DNA of 29,933 nucleotides from an uncultured Akkermansia sp. (GTDB taxonomy: Bacteria > Verrucomicrobiota > Verrucomicrobiia > Verrucomicrobiales > Akkermansiaceae). The notes beneath the pieces are model-generated. The model was not told where the DNA came from, ran no database searches, and saw only the letters and a list, made by a program, of their open reading frames with translations. The DNA is taken from contig CAJGCZ010000029.1 of assembly GCA_904501975.1 (NCBI GenBank), forward strand, positions 1-29,933, given 5' to 3'. Below, piece by piece: positions 22,062 through 29,933 of this stretch. Positions within the stretch are counted from its first letter, which is position 1, and each line of letters begins with the position of its first letter. Made by a program: the position numbers and the translations under genes.

Positions 22062-23306
22062 TTAGCGGTCGCATTCGCCCTGTACAAAGTCAAAGGAACC
22101 AAGGATGGCGCCTACGTCACTTACAAGGTGGCCCGGCAAAAGCTTGGGCAGGATGGAAAGTGTGCAGAAGGAGGGGCTGCGCATCTTAAGACGGTTGGCA
22201 ATGCCGCCGCCCTTGCTGTCGAGGAAGAAGCCCAGCTCGCCCTTCGGGTTTTCTGCGGCAAAGTATACTTGGCCGGCAGGGGCGTTTACGCACTGGGTGC
22301 TTACCATAAACTGGCGAATAAGTTCTTCGATGTTCTGCATGGCGTCCTGCTTGTTCGGCAGAATGCCCTTGTCGGTTTGCACGCAGATGGGGCCACCGGG
22401 CAGGGTTTCCATTACCTGGCGAATGATGCGTACGGACTGGCGGATTTCCTCCATGCGTACCTGGAAGCGGGCGTAGCAGTCACCCTCCTCAGCCACCGGC
22501 ACGTCGAACTCGTAGCGGTCGTAGCCCAAGTACGGGTTAGTCTTGCGCAGGTCACGCTTCACGCCGCTGGCGCGCAGGTTGTTGCCGGTCATGCCGCAAT
22601 CCAAAGCCATTTGCTTGGTGATAACACCCACGCCTACAAGGCGGTCAATGAAAATCTTGTTGTGCAACAGCAGCTTCTCCATTTCGTCTACGGTGCGCAT
22701 AGCGCTGTCGCAGAAGTCGAGCACCTGCTTCTTGATGCCCTTGGGCAAATCGCGGGTCATGCCGCCGATGCGGGTGTAGCTGGAGGTGAAACGAGCACCG
22801 CAAATCTGCTCGTACAGGTTGTGCACTCTTTCCTTCTCCTCGAAGGCGTAAAGGAAGGCAGTCATGGCGCCTGTGTCCATGGCGTATACACCCGTGCCCA
22901 AGAAGCAGGAGGAAATGCGGGACAACTCACAGCAAAGTACGCGAATCGCCTGGCCTCGCTCCGGCAGTTCCCAACCCAGCAACTTCTCCACCGCGCACGC
23001 ATACGCAATGTTGTTGCTCATCGGAGCCAAGTAGTCAAATCGGTCTGTGTAGGCTACGTATTGGTTGTAGTGGCAGTTCTCCGCTATCTTTTCCATGCCG
23101 CGGTGCAGGTAGCCGATGACGGGATCGCAAGACACAATCTCCTCACCATCAATTACCAGCTTCAGTCGCAACACGCCGTGTGTCGCCGGGTGTGACGGAC
23201 CCACGTTGAGCGTTACCAGCTCCCCTTGATCCTCCGCATCGTTCTTCAGGTAATCCATCGCTACGCTTGTAGCATCAGGCACTTGTAAAGTTTTCGTCGT
23301 GTTCAT
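22062..23306 (-). CDS. nuoD: NADH-quinone oxidoreductase subunit D
   Basis: 414 residues, the 49-kDa-type subunit that lines the quinone cavity with NuoB. Family motifs include NVGPSHPATHGVLRLKLVIDGE, GYLHRGMEKIAEN, YTDRFDYLAPMSNN and a C-terminus FDFVQGECDR. There is no NuoC domain fused to it. It is the first gene of the operon, with a promoter directly upstream, so nuoA, nuoB and nuoC are not merely cut off by the window. The ATG at 23306 has no Shine-Dalgarno sequence. Confidence 0.97.
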   Translation of the reverse strand: MNTTKTLQVPDATSVAMDYLKNDAEDQGELVTLNVGPSHPATHGVLRLKLVIDGEEIVSCDPVIGYLHRGMEKIAENCHYNQYVAYTDRFDYLAPMSNNIAYACAVEKLLGWELPERGQAIRVLCCELSRISSCFLGTGVYAMDTGAMTAFLYAFEEKERVHNLYEQICGARFTSSYTRIGGMTRDLPKGIKKQVLDFCDSAMRTVDEMEKLLLHNKIFIDRLVGVGVITKQMALDCGMTGNNLRASGVKRDLRKTNPYLGYDRYEFDVPVAEEGDCYARFQVRMEEIRQSVRIIRQVMETLPGGPICVQTDKGILPNKQDAMQNIEELIRQFMVSTQCVNAPAGQVYFAAENPKGELGFFLDSKGGGIANRLKMRSPSFCTLSILPKLLPGHLVSDVGAILGSFDFVQGECDR

Positions 23307-23351
23307 AATCTAAAGCTTATAGGCCACCTCAGGCCACTTTGGTGCTCCGTT

Positions 23352-23380
23352 ATTAAACACCCTATCGCGCCGAATTTCAA
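23352..23380 (-). promoter_or_regulatory. Promoter of the nuoD-N operon
   Basis: Minus-strand TTGAAA (23375-23380), a 17-nt spacer and TTTAAT (23352-23357). The predicted start is near 23345, giving a leader of about 39 nt that includes two direct copies of GTGGCCT. No terminator separates it clearly from the lipoprotein gene at 23488. Confidence 0.65.
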
Positions 23381-23487
23381 GCCTAAAGTGTAGTAGCCCC
23401 TTATATTTATTCCCTTTTTTTGTAGTTAGTTAAGACTAATTTTGCGGCGCTAACAACCCGTGCGAAGGTGCGTAATATGAATTCTTA

Positions 23488-24084
23488 TCATTCGTTCTCG
23501 CGCTGAGTAGCGAAGTAATAAAAAGGGGCGTAGAAGGGGTAGACAATGATGAGAGCGGCTGCTGCGCCCGCATTCATGGCGACGGTGGCAGGAAGGTCGA
23601 TACACACGGCGGTGGCTGCACCCAAGGGTAGGGCGTAGAAGGCATGCGCATCCAAGTGTTCTTGTCCTTTTTCTATACGAATACCGCCAAGGTGATTTTT
23701 CTTTAAGCGGCGAGCACCTTTAGGAAGTGTTATTAAGAGCGGTAGCGACTCTTCTGCTTCGATGTTAATGTGCGTTTCGCCTCGCAATATCTCACGAGAT
23801 GCGGTTAGGTTTAACGGGATGTAGACGGTGGAAGCGGTGTCTTTCTCTAAGCAGTAGCGGATACTTTTGGCGCCATGGTCGTACCTTCCGCATCCGCGAG
23901 CCGTGCCCAAAAGTCCTTGGGCATACACGCGGTTGCCTACTTGGTAGAGCGGGGCTTTGCCATCGTATTCAGCCACCTCATTTTTAACATAACCGCTGTA
24001 GAGAATGTGTTGGTGTAAATGAGAAGAACAGCTGCTCAAAAAGAGCAGCTGCGCTAAAATCAAAAGTGGAGCAAAACGCGGCAT
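23488..24084 (-). CDS. Small hypothetical lipoprotein
   Basis: 198 residues from the ATG at 24084. MPRFAPLLILAQLLFLSSC is a good lipoprotein signal with lipid Cys19. The mature part is mixed-strand, with Cys residues at GCGRYD and RYCLEKD, and ends with a hydrophobic Ala-rich segment (about 168-190) next to YPFYAPFYYFATQ, possibly a membrane or surface-seeking helix. I do not recognise the family. A longer ORF starting at 24249 lies inside the gene upstream and lacks an N-terminal signal. It begins 5 nt after that gene's stop, so the two are likely co-transcribed. AAGG 3 nt before the ATG is too close for a good Shine-Dalgarno sequence. Confidence 0.75.
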   Translation of the reverse strand: MPRFAPLLILAQLLFLSSCSSHLHQHILYSGYVKNEVAEYDGKAPLYQVGNRVYAQGLLGTARGCGRYDHGAKSIRYCLEKDTASTVYIPLNLTASREILRGETHINIEAEESLPLLITLPKGARRLKKNHLGGIRIEKGQEHLDAHAFYALPLGAATAVCIDLPATVAMNAGAAAALIIVYPFYAPFYYFATQRENE

Positions 24085-24089
24085 GCGCC

Positions 24090-24551
24090 TTAGAAGATGA
24101 TGTACTCGCCGGATTCGTTCTTTGTGTTGGGGATAATCTCTTCCTGCACCAGTTTGCTGATGAGGAAATCTGCCTGAGAGGGGGAAATATCCAAGCGGTT
24201 CACCAGAATGCCCGTGCTGATTTTGCCGAGGTGCAGGGCAATCTCGCAAGCTTTACTGAAGTGCAGCCACATTTCGGCATTCTCAAATCCGTAAGCGTTG
24301 TCAGCTTCGCTCTCGTCGCTCTTGTTGAAGAATACTTCCAAATCATCCATGAGATCCGGCTGATTGTATTCAGACATCTGCTCAATGGCTTCCAGCACGT
24401 TTTCACGAGCACCTTGTAACCATTTTTCTGTCTCGCAGACGGCGTTCATGGTGTCGCTGTTGTCGCTGCTGATACCCTTGAGGGCGTTCAGGCTACGAGT
24501 GAGGTCGGCTTTTGCGCGAAAAAGATAATCGAGAAGCTTTTGAGAGTCCAT
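24090..24551 (-). CDS. Small protein with C-terminal FtsK-gamma-like winged-helix segment
   Basis: 153 residues from the ATG at 24551. The N-terminal part (1-90) is helical and acidic (LLDYLFRAKADLTRSLNALK, then LEAIEQMSEY). The C-terminal segment, KISTGILVNRLDISPSQADF followed by LISKLVQEEIIPNT, can be laid without gaps over the FtsK gamma domain of the neighbouring FtsK (KASTSLLQRRFGIGYGKAAR followed by MMDLMEKRGVIGP). It has the same helix-turn-helix layout, but the DNA-reading Arg/Gly residues are changed. I infer a winged-helix domain; the true family is unknown. It lies downstream of ftsK with its own predicted leaderless promoter and is followed by the small lipoprotein gene. Confidence 0.75.
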   Translation of the reverse strand: MDSQKLLDYLFRAKADLTRSLNALKGISSDNSDTMNAVCETEKWLQGARENVLEAIEQMSEYNQPDLMDDLEVFFNKSDESEADNAYGFENAEMWLHFSKACEIALHLGKISTGILVNRLDISPSQADFLISKLVQEEIIPNTKNESGEYIIF

Positions 24552-24557
24552 GTTGCG

Positions 24558-24586
24558 AGTATAGCAGGCTTTCCCTCCCACTGCAA
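24558..24586 (-). promoter_or_regulatory. Promoter of the winged-helix protein, predicted leaderless
   Basis: Minus-strand TTGCAG (24581-24586), a 17-nt spacer and TATACT (24558-24563). Exactly 6 nt separate it from the ATG (24549-24551). This supports 24551 as the start over the longer ORF reading from 24581. Confidence 0.7.
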
Positions 24587-24670
24587 TGAAAAACCTTATC
24601 TTTGCCTGATTATTTTACAAATAAATGTAATATCGAGCCCAATTTGCTTCTTTTATAACAAAAAATGCCT

Positions 24671-27600
24671 CTATTGCGGTGCTTCAATCAACACCTCGCG
24701 GGGGCGAGCCGTATTGCTGGAGGCCGGGCCGATGACACCACGTTTCTCCATGAGGTCCATCATTCTGGCGGCTTTGCCATAACCAATGCCGAAGCGGCGC
24801 TGGAGCAGGGAGGTGCTGGCCTTGCGCTCCGTAACAACCATGTTGACGCAGCGGGTGTAAAGCTCGGCATCTTCATCACTTATGCCGGCACCGCCCAAGC
24901 GCCCGCCGTTATCGGCAGAGGGGGCTGAGCCGTCGGCGCTGTCCATGGCTTCTGTAATGCCGGTTACAAATTTTTGTTTTGCATGATCGGCACAGAACTT
25001 GACGATGTTGGCAATCTCTCCGTCGGTCACAAAGGCACCTTGGGCTCGAGTCATTCTGGTAATGCCACCGGGGGGAAGGAAAAGGAAGTCGCCCTTGCCC
25101 AGAAGGTTTTCTGCGCCGTTAGCGTCGAGAATCACGCGGCTATCCAAGGGGCTGGCTACCTTGAAGGCGAGGCGGCTGGGAATATTGGCCTTGATGATAC
25201 CGGTAATTACGTTGGCACGCGGGGTTTGTGTGGCTGCCACTAAGTGGATGCCTGCCGCACGGGCTTTTTGTGTAAGGCGGGCAATGTAGTTTTCCAGGTC
25301 TTCCTTCACCTGCATCATGAGGTCGGCCAGCTCATCGATAATGATGACGATGTAGGGAATTTTTTCAGGAATGCGGTCGCTCTCGCCAAAGTCGAGCTCG
25401 CCTTGCATTTCGTCCTCGTCTTCAATGTCCTCCAAGCCTTGTGAGTTTTCAATGTCGCGCACAATGGCATCGGCCGCGTCAAAACCTTCCGGCAGGGGAG
25501 TGTAGTCCGGTACTTCTTCTTCCTCCGGTTCCGGGTCGAGCTCCGGCTGTCGATTGTTGAAGTCCTCAAAGTTGCGTACGCCCACTTTACTGAAGTATGT
25601 GTAGCGTTTTTCCATCTCATTAACCGCCCAGCGCAAGGCGCCGATAACACGGGCAGAGCTGGTAACAACGGGGCAGGCCAAATGCGGAAGCTTCTTGTAC
25701 GGCTGCATTTCCACCACCTTGGGGTCTACGAGCACCAAGCGAAGGTCATCCGGGTGGAACTTGTAGATCATGGACAGAATCATGCTGTTGATACAAACAG
25801 ACTTACCGGAGCCGGTTGTGCCGGCCACCAATGTATGGGGCATGGCTGCTAAATCGCCGATAACCGGGGTGCCATACACATCTTTACCCAATGCTACGGG
25901 GATACGCAGTTTCGGGGATTGGAAGTCTTTGCTTTGCAGAAGCTCTCGCAGATAGACAGAGGATTTTACGGCGTTTTCCAATTCAATACCAATGGTATCT
26001 TTACCGGGAATGGGCGCCAGTATGTTGATGGACTTGCTGCGGGTGGCCAACTTGAGGTTGTCCGACAAGTTGGTGATTCGCTTGAGCGCCAAGCCTTTCG
26101 GCGGATAGAACTCGTAGCGTGTAATACTCGGGCCGCGTGTAATATCACCAGCCACTACTTTGATGCGGAAGTTGTCCAGCGTGTCGATAATACATTGCTG
26201 TACTTCTGCCATCTCTGCCTGCGCTGCATCCGTATCTTCCTCTGCCACAGGAACGAAATTCAGCAAGTCATAAGGCGGCATCGGGTAATCCTCTCGCTGC
26301 ACACGAGTGTCCACCGGCTCAATACGGGTGGTGGCCATTGAGGGGCGGGGAATCGGTTTGGGCTGTGGTGTGGTATCGGCTTTTCTTGCCGGTACCTGCA
26401 AGGGCATATCGGGGGATTTCGGGGCTTCGGTCTGTCTGTAGCCCAGTTTTCGGTTCAGGGCGTCCTCCGCCGCCTTGTTCAGCGGTACATGGTTTTGTAA
26501 CTCTTCTTCTTCCGTGTCCGGGTCAACATTCGGGGCATAGCGGTGGGCAATCGTTTCTTCCACCGGCTCCATCAAATCCAACAGATTATCGCCCGGGGTT
26601 TTAGCCGGGTGCGGGCGGCGGGGGCTGTTGTTGCTCTCCGTTTGGATGATGCGGCGAACCGGAGCCACTTCTTCTGCGCGGGGTGCTCGCTGTGCAGGCT
26701 GTGCCGGGGTAACAGGGGGTGCTGCTGGTGTAGGCTGAGCCATGGGACGAGCCATTTCTCTCCCGGGGATTTCATTGCGCTGCATGGCAGGATGCTCCTG
26801 TGCTCTGCTTACAGCAGGACGCGGTTGCGGTGTAGGTACATAGGCAGCAGGTTGTTGCGGACGCTGCATTTGAGTGGGGGCAGGGCGCTGTGTTTGCTGC
26901 ATAGCCGCTTGTTGGCGTGCCTTAAAGATTTCTTCCTCGCTCATGGGCAGCAACTGGGGTTGCTCCGGCTTTTGCGTGAACTCGGATTTCCAGTCGTCCT
27001 CCTCTTCCTGAGTCTGTTTTGCAAGCTTCTTATCGGCCATTTTTCTGCGCCAGGCTTTCAGTAAGCGGAAGCAGCCTACGCAGATGGCTTTTGTGTCTCG
27101 CCATGCTTGTGTTACAATTGCTTTAGGTGTAACGCGGGTGAGCACCACCATAGCTACGCCGTGCAAGACAACAACGAGCACTCCGGCCCACACATTGCCC
27201 AACAAGGCATTGAAAACACAAGCCCCCAGCAAGTATCCTACAGCGCCGCCGGGAGACAGAACTCCGTTCACCTGTGCCCAATCCGTTAATATCCATTTGG
27301 TGATGTCCAGCGCGGCGCAGGCGGTCAAAATCATGGCAGGCAGCATGAGCCATTGGCTCAGGTACATGCAATACGGGCGACGAATGATAGCTACGCTGAC
27401 CACTCCCAGCAATACGGCTGCATAAAAGGCGCCGCCGCCAAGCAATAATTGCAAAAGCCCGGCGCAGTACATGCCTACTACACCCATCCAATTGGTGCAC
27501 GGCAAGTTGGCCGCCTGTTCATGGGTTGCGGCGTTAATAAAACTCCAGCTTACCTCATGAATATTGAAACTCAATATGCTCAGTGCCAGAAAAATGGCAA

Positions 27601-27688
27601 ACATAGCCATGCCTATTCCGGCGAGTCGGGAAGGCCAAGGTGTGGGAGATGCCTGAGGGGCAGGGGCTTGTTCTGTTTCAAAATCCAT
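24671..27688 (-). CDS. ftsK: DNA translocase FtsK/SpoIIIE
   Basis: 1005 residues. It pumps chromosomal DNA through the division septum and helps resolve dimers. The N-terminus has about four membrane helices (about 20-190). A Gln/Pro/Ala-rich linker (about 250-480) follows. The motor has Walker A GTTGSGKS (about 624-631) and Walker B YIVIIIDELADLMM (about 780-792). The C-terminal gamma domain, ASTSLLQRRFGIGYGKAARM, reads polar DNA motifs. Odd: between Walker A and Walker B a strongly acidic insertion (about 710-766, including EPEEEEVPDY and IEDEDEMQGE) replaces the usual short link. The start has no Shine-Dalgarno sequence and a predicted leader of about 9 nt. The protein at 24090-24551 downstream resembles the gamma domain. 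Confidence 0.97.
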   Translation of the reverse strand: MDFETEQAPAPQASPTPWPSRLAGIGMAMFAIFLALSILSFNIHEVSWSFINAATHEQAANLPCTNWMGVVGMYCAGLLQLLLGGGAFYAAVLLGVVSVAIIRRPYCMYLSQWLMLPAMILTACAALDITKWILTDWAQVNGVLSPGGAVGYLLGACVFNALLGNVWAGVLVVVLHGVAMVVLTRVTPKAIVTQAWRDTKAICVGCFRLLKAWRRKMADKKLAKQTQEEEDDWKSEFTQKPEQPQLLPMSEEEIFKARQQAAMQQTQRPAPTQMQRPQQPAAYVPTPQPRPAVSRAQEHPAMQRNEIPGREMARPMAQPTPAAPPVTPAQPAQRAPRAEEVAPVRRIIQTESNNSPRRPHPAKTPGDNLLDLMEPVEETIAHRYAPNVDPDTEEEELQNHVPLNKAAEDALNRKLGYRQTEAPKSPDMPLQVPARKADTTPQPKPIPRPSMATTRIEPVDTRVQREDYPMPPYDLLNFVPVAEEDTDAAQAEMAEVQQCIIDTLDNFRIKVVAGDITRGPSITRYEFYPPKGLALKRITNLSDNLKLATRSKSINILAPIPGKDTIGIELENAVKSSVYLRELLQSKDFQSPKLRIPVALGKDVYGTPVIGDLAAMPHTLVAGTTGSGKSVCINSMILSMIYKFHPDDLRLVLVDPKVVEMQPYKKLPHLACPVVTSSARVIGALRWAVNEMEKRYTYFSKVGVRNFEDFNNRQPELDPEPEEEEVPDYTPLPEGFDAADAIVRDIENSQGLEDIEDEDEMQGELDFGESDRIPEKIPYIVIIIDELADLMMQVKEDLENYIARLTQKARAAGIHLVAATQTPRANVITGIIKANIPSRLAFKVASPLDSRVILDANGAENLLGKGDFLFLPPGGITRMTRAQGAFVTDGEIANIVKFCADHAKQKFVTGITEAMDSADGSAPSADNGGRLGGAGISDEDAELYTRCVNMVVTERKASTSLLQRRFGIGYGKAARMMDLMEKRGVIGPASSNTARPREVLIEAPQ

Positions 27689-27703
27689 TGCGTGCGCCCG
27701 TGC

Positions 27704-27732
27704 ATCATACTCCTTCTCCCGGCTTTATTCAA
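27704..27732 (-). promoter_or_regulatory. ftsK promoter with very short leader
   Basis: Minus-strand TTGAAT (27727-27732), a 17-nt spacer and TATGAT (27704-27709). The ATG lies 15 nt after the -10 box, so the leader is about 9 nt. The purine-rich GGGAGAAGGAG upstream is inside the spacer and not in the transcript. Confidence 0.65.
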
Positions 27733-27907
27733 GATTAATTTGTGTTCTATTCTCGTTCTTCCGCGGGCTCAATCCTGTTAACCTTTACGCGCGTGCGCGA
27801 GTTTCGTTTCCTTTCACTGTTGCTGCGAATATGCCGACGAGAAGGGCTCTTTGCCCTCAAATCTCACCTCTCAAACGGATTTTTTGCCCCTCTGGCGCAA
27901 ATTTGTG

Positions 27908-27936
27908 TTGACTCAAAGCACGTGCCGCATTAGAAT
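27908..27936 (+). promoter_or_regulatory. GAPDH promoter
   Basis: TTGACT (27908-27913), a 17-nt spacer and TAGAAT (27931-27936), both boxes 5/6. The predicted start is near 27943. The canonical GAPDH start is at 28005, giving a leader of about 62 nt. An in-frame ATG at 27942 coincides with the predicted transcription start. Confidence 0.75.
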
Positions 27937-28004
27937 AGGCCATGCCTTGCTGGGCCGGGTGGCTTGGCGGGAATTTTATCCAACTTAAAAAATCATCTCA
28001 TATC

Positions 28005-29012
<1,008 letters not shown>

Positions 29013-29048
29013 GTTCTTCTCAGCTACAGCTGACCAAATCTACTTTGT

Positions 29049-29078
29049 GGGAGCATGCTTCGGCATGCTCCCCTTTTT
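29049..29078 (+). terminator. GAPDH terminator
   Basis: A perfect 10-bp stem (29049-29058 with 29063-29072; GGGAGCATGC/GCATGCTCCC) closed by a TTCG tetraloop with C-G closing pair and followed by CTTTTT. It lies 36 nt past the gap stop. Confidence 0.95.
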
Positions 29079-29173
29079 ATTGCCCCCACCGCATGCTCTA
29101 TAGAAAAATCCGTGTTTTTTGCAACAATTATTCGCATGCAGTGTCTAAATAATAGAACATCATTTTGCCTCCT

Positions 29174-29578
29174 ATGCCCAATCAAACAAAAAGCCGCTCT
29201 GCCGTGTTTTACATTCTGCTCATGTTGGGATTGCCTTGCGCTGTGCTGTTAGGTATGAGTGTGGTAGGCATCGCGACACTGCATGAGACCATGAGGGAAA
29301 GCGACTCGCCTTTGGTTGGGGGAGCTCCCTTTATCACCGTGTTTTTTATTTTTGTTTTTGCGTGGCTGAGCTATGCCTTTCTGGGAGAGGCTGTTTCGCA
29401 TAAACGTGTTTCCGAAGGGCGTCCTGCTCTTCTTTGGTGGACAGCAGCGTGGTGGTTTGCTGTGGCGATAAGTCTTCTCTCCTCTCTTGTCTACGTCTTA
29501 GGCGGTGTTTTCTTTCCCGCTCCCGAGCCCGAATGTGTAGGGTACCTGTGTTGTTACGACGCTTGCTTACTCGCTTAA
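29174..29578 (+). CDS. Small hypothetical membrane protein
   Basis: 134 residues from the ATG at 29174. It has three hydrophobic segments (about 10-32, 46-67 and 84-108), a short hydrophilic loop with AVSHKRVSEGRP between the last two, and a Cys-rich C-terminus (ECVGYLCCYDACLLA). No family is recognised. A TTG at 29165 would add three residues; TAGAAC lies 6 nt before that TTG but no good -35 is visible, so the promoter is uncertain. No Shine-Dalgarno sequence. The gene stands alone between the GAPDH terminator and the right-hand hairpin array. The hydrophobic pattern argues for a real gene, though it may be lineage-specific. Confidence 0.6.
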   Translation: MPNQTKSRSAVFYILLMLGLPCAVLLGMSVVGIATLHETMRESDSPLVGGAPFITVFFIFVFAWLSYAFLGEAVSHKRVSEGRPALLWWTAAWWFAVAISLLSSLVYVLGGVFFPAPEPECVGYLCCYDACLLA

Positions 29579-29619
29579 GTAAAAAGGCCATATTAGTATT
29601 GGGTTGTTAAATTCGGTTG

Positions 29620-29650
29620 TACACCTAGGTGTATACCAAACTGTATACCC
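29620..29650. promoter_or_regulatory. Palindrome with repeated GTATACC: operator-like site
   Basis: A perfect 14-bp palindrome TACACCTAGGTGTA (29620-29633) is followed by GTGTATACC and CTGTATACCC, which repeat its right half-site at about 11-bp spacing. It lies in a stretch without genes (29579-29933), about 40 nt after the membrane protein stop. It could be a binding site for a dimeric regulator or an element of a gene beyond the window. Confidence 0.4.
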
Positions 29651-29687
29651 GAAATAAATCACAACGCTCTGTTAAAATTCTTAGTTG

Positions 29688-29810
29688 ATAAATGGGAGTT
29701 TGCCGGCCCTCCGTACTACGCACCGCAGGTGCGTTCTTCACCATCTGCCGCAGGCAGATTCTTCACCATGCCCAACGGGCATTCTTCACCACGGCGTCAG
29801 CCGTTCTTCT
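29688..29810. repeat. Array of four short hairpins with TTCTTCACCA linker (right copy, inverted)
   Basis: This is the reverse complement of the left array at 1-143. Hairpins are CGCACC-gca-GGTGCG (29719-29733), TCTGCC-gca-GGCAGA (29744-29758), TGCCC-aac-GGGCA (29769-29781) and CGGC-gtca-GCCG (29792-29803), each followed by TTCTTCACCA or TTCTTCT. The CAGC-ttgc-GCTG unit of the left copy is missing. The shared flank ATAAATGGGAGTTTG begins at 29688. The array lies downstream of the small membrane protein gene, in the same orientation relative to that gene as the left copy is to its gene. Confidence 0.9.
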
Positions 29811-29834
29811 CCCAAATACCGCGAGCGCAGCGAG

Positions 29835-29932
29835 CCGAATTCGGAGCCCCCGTATGGGGGCGGTAGCCTAGTAGCCCGGTGCGTCAGCGCCGGGTATCCC
29901 GATGGAGAACGATTGGAGCCCCGGCGAGGGGC
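29835..29932. repeat. Second hairpin cluster at the window edge
   Basis: Four more palindromes with a different layout: CCGAATTCGG (29835-29844), GCCCCC-gtat-GGGGGC (29846-29861), CCCGGTGC-gtca-GCGCCGGG (29875-29894, one G-T pair) and GCCCC-ggcga-GGGGC (29918-29932). Linkers such as GGTAGCCTAGTA and TATCCCGATGGAGAACG separate them. No open reading frame is evident. The cluster adjoins the right hairpin array and continues past the window edge. Confidence 0.75.
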
Positions 29933-29933
29933 G

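Noticed and set aside
21633..23195. Plus-strand open frame of 520 codons opposite nuoE and nuoD
   Set aside because: Shadow of nuoD/nuoE, which are certain genes; no domain or promoter for the antisense reading.
23428..23446. TTAGT-taag-ACTAA hairpin upstream of the nuo promoter as a terminator
   Set aside because: Only a 5-bp A/T-rich stem, and the T run is on the wrong strand for the lipoprotein gene.
24615..24630. TTACA-aataaa-TGTAA inverted repeat downstream of ftsK
   Set aside because: Short and A/T-rich, with no T-tract; not convincing as a terminator or operator.
29020..29033. TCAGC-taca-GCTGA hairpin after TTCTTC just past GAPDH as another array unit
   Set aside because: It resembles one TTCTTC + palindrome unit, but it is single, the linker match is partial and a 5-bp stem can occur by chance.

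Overview
This window reads as chromosomal core DNA from a Gram-negative bacterium, most likely a member of the Verrucomicrobiota (Akkermansia-like lineages are the nearest type I can suggest). The evidence is lipoproteins, a TonB-like OmpA-domain protein, a Tat substrate, a long-form SufT, a complex I of bacterial type and a tiny bS22/mS38-like ribosomal protein. The placement is inference from protein character, not from a marker gene or a search. I see no rRNA, tRNA, insertion sequence or CRISPR array.

Layout. Positions 1-143 hold an array of small hairpins. At 237-10455 most genes are on the minus strand: a 34-residue ribosomal-type protein; an operon of an alpha/beta-hydrolase-like protein, a TonB-like OmpA-domain protein and a HAD phosphatase; recJ with a translationally coupled membrane HELTH protein; and a large lipoprotein. 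A short plus-strand pair (sufT and an unknown gene) follows, then a Tat-exported metallo-beta-lactamase-fold hydrolase of NAPE-PLD type. Positions 10556-23306 are an eleven-gene complex I operon, nuoD to nuoN in canonical order, with its own promoter and a strong terminator. nuoA, nuoB and nuoC are absent. Next come a small lipoprotein, a small protein ending in an FtsK-gamma-like helical segment, and ftsK itself, all minus strand. The plus-strand end carries GAPDH with a strong terminator, a small membrane protein, a palindromic operator-like site, a second hairpin array inverted relative to the first, and a second kind of hairpin cluster running off the edge.

Gene expression looks unusual. 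Almost no start codon has a Shine-Dalgarno sequence. Ten promoters with readable -35/-10 elements can be proposed, and in four of them the ATG begins exactly 6 nt after the -10 box, so the predicted transcript starts on the start codon (leaderless). Three more have predicted leaders of 5-9 nt. Longer leaders are predicted only for nuo, GAPDH and the ribosomal-type gene.

The most novel structural signal is the pair of hairpin arrays at the two ends. Each unit is a perfect short palindrome followed by a constant GTGAAGAA linker. Stems differ between units but remain self-complementary, and the two copies differ by one whole unit and by loop changes. Both lie downstream of a gene 3' end in the same orientation relative to that gene.
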